Source: Cephalopachus bancanus (lineage: Eukaryota; Chordata; Mammalia; Primates; Tarsiidae). Taken from it: a stretch of DNA of 64,000 nucleotides. The DNA lies in the NCBI GenBank assembly GCA_027257055.1, contig JAPVLO010000123.1:3472001-3536000 (forward strand). Reading direction: 5' to 3'. Position numbers and translations under genes: made by a program. Below the pieces are notes generated by a model. The model searched no databases and had not been told where the DNA came from. It worked only from the letters and a program-made list of their open reading frames with translations. Shown piece by piece: positions 57,561 to 64,000 of this stretch. The stretch's first letter is position 1. Each line of letters opens with the position of its first letter.

Positions 57561-58555
57561 CCATCACTCCCAAATCCCAAGAACTGATTGGACCCCGCAC
57601 GGAGAGGGTTTAGATAAGGGTTCCGATATTGCACTGCTTCAGGCGACTGCCTGTATAGACCCCTGCTGCAGGACACTCAGAGCTTTCTAGTCCCTAAGTG
57701 CCCAGCTAGGTGTTCCTCGGGGTCCGGAGACGCCCCAGCCACGCGCAGGTGGCAAATGCCCATGCAGTCCCGGCACCAAGGCGGCTTAGGCTTCGCTTAG
57801 CGCAACTTCAGCACCCCAATTCAAGCCTGAGAACAAAATCCCGGCCCCGGGACGTGCCCGAAGTTTCCCCCCCAGCGCCTCCACGATGCAGCGCCTCCAT
57901 GACGGCCCGAGACGCGAGACTGCAGGAGGGACTTGGCATCCTACAGACACGCAACCACTTTGGGATTAAACGCGGAAGGCTTTTTCTACACACCCCAAGC
58001 CCCGATCTGCCTGGCAGGCCACCTCCACACTGAAAAGTCGCCGAACGCCAGAAAAACTCTATAAAGAAGAAACCCCCAGACGTGCTCGGGGCTGGTGCTC
58101 AAGACCGAGCACGCGAGGAAAACCTCAGATGGCGAAGGCCAGGGGCGGGAGGGGCGCGGGAAGGAACAGCCCCGGCGGATCCGCGGTCGGGCTGAGAGGC
58201 TTCTCGCGCCGCCCTCGGTGAGAGACGCCGCGCGCTCCCGGGCGCGCGGCTCCGGTTCCCAGGCAGCTCGGCGGGCCTCGGACTCCCAGCCCAGCCTTCG
58301 CCGTCTGATTTGGGAGGCCCGCGCCGCGCCATTTGCATATCCCGGGAACACAAGGAGGCCTGTGATTTTTCTTTTTAGAATCGTCGGGTTGGGTTTAGGG
58401 CCAGAGCTTTCAAACCCCCGCCGAGTTGATGTCGTCCTTAAACTCTCTTAAGAGAGGGGCGACTGGCCTACTCTTCTGACTTTTTTTTTTATTTTAGAAA
58501 AGAAGGTGTCTTCTGGGCTGCATAGTCAACAGGGGGTAAAAGCTGATTGTGAACC
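57560..58555. other. CpG-rich unique sequence
   Basis: CpG-rich, repeat-free sequence, densest at 58110-58340, with ATTTGCATATCCCGG at about 58330-58344. No coding gene is credible: open frames here are what high GC produces by chance. Confidence 0.5.
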
Positions 58556-58625
58556 CGGCTGTGGGGGCGGGGGTGGGGGACAGCGTGGAGGGGGAGGAGG
58601 AGCGGGGGGGGGTGGGGGCAGGGAA
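58555..58625 (+). other. G-rich tract with G-quadruplex potential
   Basis: Repeated runs of three to eight G on the + strand (GTGGGGGCGGGGGTGGGGG, later AGCGGGGGGGGTGGGGGC), easily meeting the four-G-run rule for an intramolecular quadruplex. It lies between a CpG-rich block and the TAAT-rich block at 58640. Confidence 0.75.
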
Positions 58626-58639
58626 GAGGCAAGTCATCT

Positions 58640-59050
58640 CTGGAATTCAATTGTTTAAGAAAATCATTTATAATTAAAGGGACAAAATAAAATACGATCG
58701 TCTCATGCATATTTAATCATTCACACTTCCAGCTTTGAAACCATTTTCCGTGCGTGAATTTTCTCACTAATTTAAACCCCGAAGTCGACCGCTGTTCGCT
58801 AAAACATCTGGACAATGCAGCTTTCAAACTTGTTTAAATTCGAGTAAGCTAAAGGAGCCCGGTTGCTGTTTTAAAAAAGAAAGAAGAAAATGCAACAACT
58901 CCGGCGAAACTTTGGGATATGTTTAAAAATGCCGAGTTAAGGTTAAAGTAATCTTGAGTAGAAATGCAAATATGTGCATTTTGATTTAGCCTAATTAAAC
59001 CGGTGTTGTGTGCAAACACATTCTCTCTCTACACTCGGCTTGGGTTTAAG
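58640..59050. promoter_or_regulatory. TAAT-rich candidate enhancer downstream of IRX5
   Basis: Repeat-free, AT-rich block flanked by CpG islands. It has ATTTATAATTAAAGGG near 58665, TGCATATTTAATCATTC near 58705, GAAATGCAAATATGTGC near 58960 (octamer-like ATGCAAAT) and TAGCCTAATTAAACC near 58987. This dense set of homeobox/POU-type motifs is typical of conserved non-coding elements at IRX loci. Confidence 0.5.
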
Positions 59051-59700
59051 AGAGCAAATTAATTCCCCTCGCCTGGTGTTTTTGCTGTAACACGCCCCCT
59101 CCCCTGACCACTGAAAATTTCCCACGAATTAAAACTCTTCGGCAGCTCCACGTCTCGAGCGCAAAATGGAGACGCGAGCGCCTCAGCCAAGCCCGAGTCG
59201 ATAGCGCGGGCCGGCCCCGGGCGCGGGGCGGTGTCGCTTCCTCAATTAGGATTGAGATGTAGCCTGATTTTTCTTTTTGAGATGAAATGGGTGAGATCAA
59301 AACGGTGGAGGGAAAAAAAGAAACCTCCGACATACTTTTGTAGCTGCTCGGACCGTTGAGTTGGGAAAAGTGCGAGAGCGACGACAAGCCTAGAGCGCAC
59401 AACGGCCTCGTTATCTAGGCAAATGGCCTCGAACTTTGGAAGGCCACTTGTCCAAAAGGAGGCCCGCGGTGAGGGGGAGGGATCCTTTAGGGGGCTCCCC
59501 ACGCTTCCCCCAAGTGGCTGCGGCGCTCCCTCCTCCTCTTACGCCCACTCGGCAATCTCTGATCTGCAAAGTGCAGGCTTGAAATTCAGGACAAGTGTGA
59601 CACCTACCTGTGAGAGGGGGAAACCGTCCCCTCGCCGGCCTCGCGGCCCCAGCCCCGCGGCTGGGCGGGTGTCTACTGGGCCGCCCGCCACCCGCGCCGT
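59050..59700. promoter_or_regulatory. CpG-rich unique block
   Basis: CpG-dense sequence at 59140-59230 and 59600-59710, separated by a mixed block. No transposons and no credible ORF. It is part of the CpG-rich domain around IRX5. Confidence 0.5.
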
Positions 59701-59960
59701 CGCGGAGGGAACGTTCATAATTTAATCAGATCCAAAGAAGAGATCAATGCCCAATTTTGAAGGGGCAGAGAAGACGGGGACTCGGGAAAGCCTTCCCCTT
59801 GGCATCCCCGAACGCTCCCCGCCCGCATTAGCCCGAAGCACCTTTGAAATAGTAATAAGGGCTAAATCCGGCATAAAATCGAACTCATTAGCAAAGTTCA
59901 TCAGCTGATTGCTTTGCATAAAACACGACACTGATTGGAAGTAATTAGGTTAAGCGATGG
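59700..59960. promoter_or_regulatory. Candidate conserved element just downstream of the IRX5 3' end
   Basis: Repeat-free block with several homeodomain-type cores (CATAATTTAATCAGATCC, AGTAATTAGG) and CATCAGCTGATTGC, an E-box-like palindrome. It sits between CpG-rich stretches and the poly(A) site. Composition suggests a regulatory element. Function is not shown. Confidence 0.4.
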
Positions 59961-60206
59961 CACTCGGGTGGTGCGTGTCCCTAGCTGGCTTTGCCATCTC
60001 TTCTCCCTTCTGGGGACACACTTGGGTCTCTTCGCCTTCCTCCAGAGCCCAGTCTCCCCCACGCGGCACGCATTCCCAGTCTGCACTGCGGGCAGGGCCC
60101 GGCCTCCGGGACTGACAGCCCCAGTGTGGTTTTCCCTGGAACACTGAAGGACCGGTTGTGGAACCTTTCGGTGCCCACTTCGAAAAAAGTTGCAGTTTGC
60201 ACCTCT
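59960..60206. other. Unique sequence next to the IRX5 3' end
   Basis: Moderately GC-rich, repeat-free sequence after the distal poly(A) signal. No gene or recognisable motif. Confidence 0.5.
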
Positions 60207-60225
60207 TGACCAAGGCAATGAACAG

Positions 60226-60231
60226 TTTATT
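60226..60231 (-). terminator. IRX5: Distal poly(A) signal of IRX5
   Basis: Canonical AATAAA in the transcript sense (tttatt on the + strand), inside CTCAATAAACTGTTCATT. A G/T-richer GAGGTGC follows about 27 nt downstream, as expected of a cleavage region. It would give a 3'UTR of about 0.65 kb. Confidence 0.65.
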
Positions 60232-60706
60232 GAGTAATGAGTGGCTCTGGTTATGTTAAAATCTCTTTTAATTAAATATTTTGCATTTTACAAAGGCGCC
60301 TGCAGTTTCTTTTACTTTTTAAATCTAAGAGTATAACCTGTTTCCTTTCTGTAATAATACTTTAGCTCATACCCAGAAGAATCAATAGATGTAAAAAATT
60401 AAATTAAACTTGTATTTTTAGACTATGAAACAGTTTTGGGGGAAACACAAATGTATATATTTATATTACAAAAAAAAACATTAAATGCCTGTACAGGTGT
60501 CTTGATTTCATAATTTACTTCAAAGATATTGAATTATCAATTTAAATACAAAATGCTACATTAAATATACAGAATAAGATTTAATACAAATCCTTTTTTA
60601 AATTTTTCTTTTCAGTTGGTTAAGACATTTTTTGTGTGTGTGGAGATGTTTACATTTTTATGTCACCCATCTCCATAAACTATAAACTTTTGGATAGGAG
60701 GAGTAG

Positions 60707-60710
60707 TTTA

Positions 60711-60712
<2 letters not shown>
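60707..60712 (-). terminator. IRX5: Proximal poly(A) signal candidate of IRX5
   Basis: A second canonical AATAAA on the minus strand, only about 145 nt after the stop codon and directly downstream of the (GA)n tract. Whether it is used cannot be seen from the sequence. Confidence 0.4.

Positions 60713-60713
<1 letters not shown>

Positions 60714-60785
<72 letters not shown>
60714..60785. repeat. (CT)n/(GA)n microsatellite in IRX5 3'UTR
   Basis: A nearly perfect 72-nt dinucleotide tract, interrupted once by TTT near 60768-60770. In the mRNA it reads (GA)n. Length is expected to vary between individuals and species. Confidence 0.97.
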
Positions 60786-60857
60786 GGTGATGGAAAAATA
60801 ACTGCCAAGGCCATGTTTTTAATAAATTAGAAAAGTCCGGGACCGACGCAGCCCGCG

Positions 60858-61650
60858 TTAAATGTCGGACATACCTTTCTTCAGTTCATAGGGAGAGTCT
60901 TTGCACAGGTCTAGCTGGGACTGGCTCCGCAACATTTTCGGGTCTTTAGCCAAAGCGTCCGCTCGATTCAACACGGTCTGGTTTAATCCATTGAAATGAG
61001 AGCCCGGACCGGTTGTGGCGCCTGGGCCAGGACCCGGGTGGCCATGAAGGTGTCCGAAGGAGCCATAGTTCGTGTAGCCGGGATAGAAGGGCGCGGTGTA
61101 GTAGAGGGGTCGGGACAGCACCGTCCCGCCCGGAAAATGACACTGCGCGGAGGGCGAGCGCGACGGCGCCGGGGCCGGTGAGGCGCGGCTGCCTCCCAGG
61201 GCTTGGCCGGCCATGGGCCCAGGGCACGGGGGGCAGGGAGAGCCCTCGCTCCCGCCGCCCCCGTCCTTGACCTTGTCCGAGGATGTGGCGATCTCTGCCA
61301 GAGACCACAGTTTGGGCTTGGCGAGCACCGCCGGGGGCGGCGGCGGCGGCGAGTGGATCACCGAGGGCCCGCCGGGCCGGGGGGCAGCTCTCCCGCGGTC
61401 GGGTGCGGGCCGGGTGCCGGCGCGCCCGCGGGGTAGAGAGGGGCCGGGTCCTCCGCCAGCCGCGCCGCCGCGGTCCCGGCCGGCGAGGGCCCGCCGGCGC
61501 GGGGGGGCCCGGGCAGCGCGTCGAGGCGGCCCTCCGAGGGCGGCTCCTTAAAATCCGAGTCGCTGAGGCTGCCCTCGGTCTCCTTGCCGGCGGGGGTGGG
61601 TGGCCCCTGCAGCCGCTCGCAGCCCGAAGCCGCCTTCTGCTCCGCTCCGC
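60858..61650 (-). CDS. IRX5: IRX5 coding exon 3 with a 1-nt frameshift
   Basis: The exon follows the acceptor TTTCGCACGCAG and opens with GC GGA GCG GAG, completing codon 219. The first part (61650 to about 61377) reads in one frame through a Pro/Ala/Gly-rich region ending PPGPAGP, and would then run into a TGA at 61360-61358. The second part (about 61370 to 60858) reads in another frame through VIHSP, six prolines and the IRO motif to MSDI and a TAA stop. Both halves match IRX5, so a single base is missing in the run at about 61371-61376. Without correction the last third of the protein, including the IRO motif, would be lost. Confidence 0.93.
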
Positions 61651-63490
61651 CTGCGTGCGAAACCCGGGCTGTCAGAGGCGCAGAGGCCGCGCGGCAGGCC
61701 CGGGTCCCGCCCGCAGGGGCAGGGACCCCTGCCCAGTCCGCGGGTCCGTGCGCCCCCCCCCCCACTGCCGCCCAGCACGCCCTCTCCCGTGTCCACCAAC
61801 CTGCTTCGGGGCCCTCGGGGTCGCCCTTGTCCTCGGGCTTCTGGGGCTCGTCCTCGTCGTTCTTCTCCAGGTCAATGTTCTCCTCCTCCTCCTCGTCCTC
61901 GCTGCGGTTCCGCGGCGTCCACGTCATCTTGTTCTCCTTCTTGAGGCGCCGGCGCGCGTTGGCGAACCAGGTGGACACCTGGGTGAGGGTCATCTTGGTG
62001 ATGATGGCCAGCATGATCTTCTCGCCCTTGGTGGGGTAGGGGTTCTTGCGGTGCTCGTTGAGCCAGGCCTTGAGCGTGGCGGTGGCGTCCCTCGTAGCGT
62101 TCTTCCGGTACGCGGGGTCCCCGTACGGGTACGAGCCCAGGGGCGCCGCGTACGGGTGGTACCCCAAGGAGCCCGCCATGCCGGGTGTGTGGTCGTAGGG
62201 AGAGCCCTGCGGGGGAGAGGCGGAGAGGTGAGCGTGGGCCGTAGACCGCCAGGCCACCTGAATCCCCGAAGCACCCTCTCCCTACGCCCCGGGGTCTGCG
62301 GGCGGGTGAGGGCCGCGCTCCAGCTTCCCCGGGGGCAGGGCTGGCAGGTTCGGACCCAAGAGCAACCCCTCCCCTCCCTCAGAAGGCAGCGGGGGTCCCA
62401 ATTCCTGAGTCTGGTCCTTGGGGGGCCCCTGAAGCCGACCCGGCCTCGGTGCCACCCTCCAGGCCCCCGTCTGCCCGGGCACTTCCGTTCCCCGTGCACA
62501 GACCGGGCCACCGCGGTCCGGCCCTCCATCCAGACAGAGGCCCGGGCAACAGAGGCGACTGCGCGCTCCGCTCCCGGGCGGCTGCACGCTGGGCGCCCGG
62601 GGGAAACTAGGGACGTCAAGGCTTTTCTTTTTCTTGCCCCCGCAAATGAACGTAAACGAAAAGCTGAGCCTTGTCCCGGCACTCCCACCCTCCAAAAATG
62701 CTATCCCAAACCGAAGTCACCAATGGGCCGAAAAATCCCGGATGCACCGCAGCTCGGCCGACTTTTCAGAAATTTAATACCTCCAAATCGGATTGCGAAG
62801 ATAGGATTACGGATTTGCAACATTTTGGAGGACTAATTAAAGGCGAGGCCAAACCCATTTACATAGACTTAGCACGCTTCTGCTCCGATTTCGGGTCTAT
62901 TTCTTTTGAACTACTTTTCCAAAATGGCAAAACCAAAACTATAAAATTTGCAGGGCGGTCCAGAGCTTACGTTTGAGCCCAGTGCTGCTCTTTAATTGCA
63001 GCGACCTCTCCCCCTGGAGCCCCCACCCGCCAGCTCGGCGATCCCGGCAAGACGTGGCTCTTTTCCGAGCAACTCCTGAGTCCGAGGCCCGGGCGACGCC
63101 GAGCCAGACGATCACCCAAGTTTGCCGGGGCCGCGAGGCTCGGCGGCGGAGAGCAGCGGCGCCTAGGCCCGTGTCCCACGCCGCCCCCGCCCGCCGCCCG
63201 GCCCTGGCTGCCCTCGCCCGCCGCGGACCCCGCTCACTCACCACGTACGAGGAGAAGGCGGCGGCGGCGGCTGCCGCGGGGTCGGCGCCGTACTGGAGGT
63301 GCGAGTTGTAGCCCGGCGAGGGCGCCGTGAAGGCGGTGGAGCCGGCGTAGGGCGAGAACGCGGAGCCCGAAGACGAGCGGCCGAGCTCATCCGTACGGGG
63401 CCCCGAAATGACGCTGGTGCTGTACGCCGGGCACGAGTAGAGCGCCAGCGAGGCGGACGGCTGGTACAAGTAGCCCTGCGGGTAGGACAT
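60858..63490 (-). CDS. IRX5: IRX5, Iroquois-class TALE homeobox transcription factor (3 coding exons, one apparent frameshift)
   Basis: Coding exons on the minus strand are 63490-63242, 62206-61801 and 61650-60858, joined at GT/AG junctions. The protein starts [10 protein letters not shown] and ends KKGMSDI, both as in mammalian IRX5. A TALE homeodomain lies at about residues 113-175, with PYP at 139-141 and the recognition helix [10 protein letters not shown] at 163-172. An acidic run follows (about 186-203), then the Iroquois IRO motif [13 protein letters not shown] (about 330-342). IRX5 is a nuclear DNA-binding regulator of heart, retina, craniofacial and adipose development (family knowledge). 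Summed exon length is 1448 nt, one short of a multiple of three: exon 3 changes frame near 61371-61376. With that base present the product would be 482 residues, against 483 in human as I remember it. The start was chosen by homology. An in-frame TTG 14 codons upstream is not a credible start. Confidence 0.97.
61651..61800 (-). other. IRX5: IRX5 intron 2
   Basis: A short 150-nt, very GC-rich intron (donor GTTGGTGG, acceptor CGCACGCAG) with a poly-G/poly-C run at about 61753-61763. It stays open in the minus-strand frame, so simple ORF finding reads straight through it. Homology of the flanking residues (PEGPEA, then GGAEQKA) shows it is removed. Confidence 0.88.
61801..62206 (-). CDS. IRX5: IRX5 coding exon 2 (TALE homeodomain)
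   Basis: The exon follows a CCCCCGCAG acceptor and starts with GGC TCT CCC, encoding residues 84-218 plus the first base of codon 219. It contains the complete TALE homeodomain with the three-residue loop extension PYP and the invariant Trp, Phe, Asn and Arg residues of helix 3. A Glu/Asp-rich segment comes straight after. The donor is G|GTTGGT at 61800, weaker than that of exon 1. Phase is 1. Confidence 0.95.
62207..63241 (-). other. IRX5: IRX5 intron 1
   Basis: A 1035-nt GT-AG intron between coding exons 1 and 2. Both ends are GC-rich. The middle (about 62690-62960) is notably AT-rich with a TAATTAAA core and no recognisable transposon, which suggests a retained regulatory element. No gene is seen inside it. 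Confidence 0.9.
62690..62960. promoter_or_regulatory. AT-rich intronic element of IRX5 intron 1 (candidate enhancer)
   Basis: A sharp drop in GC content inside an otherwise CpG-rich gene. It has GGACTAATTAAAGG at about 62828-62842 and other AT-rich homeobox-type cores, and no recognised repeat. Low-GC islands like this in CpG-island introns are often conserved. Inference only. Confidence 0.35.
63242..63490 (-). CDS. IRX5: IRX5 coding exon 1
   Basis: This exon encodes residues 1-83, from [10 protein letters not shown] to FSSYV, including a seven-alanine run before FSSYV. It ends at a strong donor, GTG|GTGAGT, with the intron beginning at 63241, phase 0. The ATG (63490-63488) has G at -3 but T at +4, a moderate context. 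No DNA-binding domain lies in this exon. It is the N-terminal Tyr/Ser/Ala-rich region shared with IRX2. Confidence 0.95.
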
Positions 63491-63506
63491 GGCCACACAC
63501 GGGCAT
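63387..63506 (-). CDS. Overlapping upstream ORF (uORF) of IRX5
   Basis: An ATG at 63506-63504 lies 16 nt before the IRX5 ATG in a different frame. It opens a 39-codon ORF ([10 protein letters not shown]...FGAPYG) ending 102 nt inside the IRX5 coding sequence. Its context is weak (C at -3, C at +4), so scanning ribosomes would mostly pass it. The sequence is seen; a translational role is inference. Confidence 0.35.
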   Translation of the reverse strand: MPVCGHVLPAGLLVPAVRLAGALLVPGVQHQRHFGAPYG

Positions 63507-64000
63507 GGGGCGCGCCGCGCCGCGGCCGCCAACGAGCCGGGCGGCGCCCTGCGAGGGCGAGCGGGCGGGCACCTGGCCTCTGGCTGCCCTGGGCCGCCGC
63601 TCCTCGGGCCCCGGCTTCGGGGCTCCGGCCCGCGGCGCCTCCTCGCTGGCTTCCCGCGCGCCTCCGGCTGCGACCGCCGCGCCCGCTCCTCTGCGCGCCT
63701 CGATCGCCCCGGCTGGGCTTTTTTTCCCTCCCCTCTTGCTGCTTTCTCTTTTTTCCCCTCGCTCTTTGCACCGGGGGGCTCTGCTTTTGGCTTCGCAAAG
63801 GTCCTGCCAAGATGCTAAGTTGGAAATTGAGGATTCTGACGCCTTGTGCGCGCCCGAAGCTCCTCCTTCCCGGGGTGTAGTCGGTGGGAGGACTGGCAGG
63901 AGCCTCTGGGCGGCCGCAGCCAACCCGGCCGCCAGGCGCGCCTCGCCCTCTCCCTCTTCCTCCCCGGCTCCCTCTCCCGCTCGCTGGCGCTCCTCTCGCC
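63491..64000 (-). promoter_or_regulatory. IRX5: IRX5 5'UTR and promoter-proximal CpG island
   Basis: Very GC- and CpG-rich sequence upstream of the ATG, with several GGCGGCC and GCGCGC blocks and a purine-rich AAAAAAGAGAAAGCAGCAAG segment near 63750. No clear TATA box is visible, as expected for a CpG-island promoter of a developmental gene. The transcription start cannot be fixed by eye. In human a divergent lncRNA, CRNDE, starts a further 1-2 kb upstream; that position would lie outside this window. Confidence 0.7.

Larger units (their letters stand above)
60207..60857 (-). other. IRX5: IRX5 3'UTR
   Basis: AT-rich sequence from the stop codon to the distal poly(A) signal. In transcript order it holds about 70 nt of unique sequence, a (GA)n tract (60785-60714), a proximal AATAAA (60712-60707), about 470 nt of AT-rich unique sequence, and a distal AATAAA (60231-60226). 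The end is placed about 15-20 nt past the distal signal by rule of thumb, not by transcript evidence. No transposon is recognised in it, consistent with a conserved UTR. Confidence 0.7.

Noticed and set aside
61283..62836. 517-codon plus-strand ORF opposite IRX5 exons 2-3
   Set aside because: A shadow of very GC-rich minus-strand coding DNA. It crosses exons and introns of IRX5 without interruption and has Arg/Pro/Gly-biased low-complexity sequence with no domain.
63491..63532. In-frame N-terminal extension of IRX5
   Set aside because: The upstream codon is TTG, not ATG, and known IRX5 proteins start at MSYPQG.

Overview
The window looks like primate nuclear DNA. It carries about a dozen Alu elements, most of them old J-type, many MIR and L2 fragments, L1 and DNA-transposon relics, and one recognisable protein-coding gene with introns. 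That gene is IRX5, an Iroquois-class TALE homeobox gene, on the minus strand at 60858-63490. Its protein differs at several positions from the human IRX5 I remember, mainly in the Pro/Ala/Gly-rich part of exon 3. I therefore favour a non-human primate, but cannot name the species.

Layout. About 1-54.5 kb is the intergenic flank downstream of IRX5 (IRX5 is transcribed towards lower coordinates). I see no convincing protein-coding gene there. It is a mosaic of transposon fossils (MIR, L2, L1, Alu, MER5-like and other hAT-type elements, a Tigger-like element, two solo LTRs), large microsatellites (about 29.7, 34.4 and 35.0 kb) and repeat-free AT-rich islands that resemble conserved developmental enhancers (about 10.6-11.4, 26.2-26.9, 33.4-33.7, 35.9-36.3, 47.0-47.5 and 51.85-52.0 kb). 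About 54.5-60 kb is an almost repeat-free stretch of CpG-rich blocks alternating with TAAT-rich blocks, the expected look of a Polycomb/DNA-methylation valley around a developmental regulator. 60.2-64.0 kb holds the IRX5 3'UTR, three coding exons, two introns, the 5'UTR and a promoter-proximal CpG island.

Main observations: (1) a 1-nt frameshift in IRX5 exon 3 that is either an assembly error in a G/C run or a real lesion; (2) an inverted repeat of about 375 bp per arm (27.49-27.86 and 30.28-30.66 kb, roughly 85-90% identical by eye) that I cannot assign to a known family; (3) a well-formed 41-nt candidate exon at 33767-33807 (+); (4) two alternative poly(A) signals in the IRX5 3'UTR with a long (GA)n tract just before the proximal one; (5) an overlapping out-of-frame uORF; (6) several candidate enhancers and CTCF-like motifs. 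I found no bacterial-type system, CRISPR array or complete viral genome. All repeat-family names come from remembered consensus sequences, not a database search.
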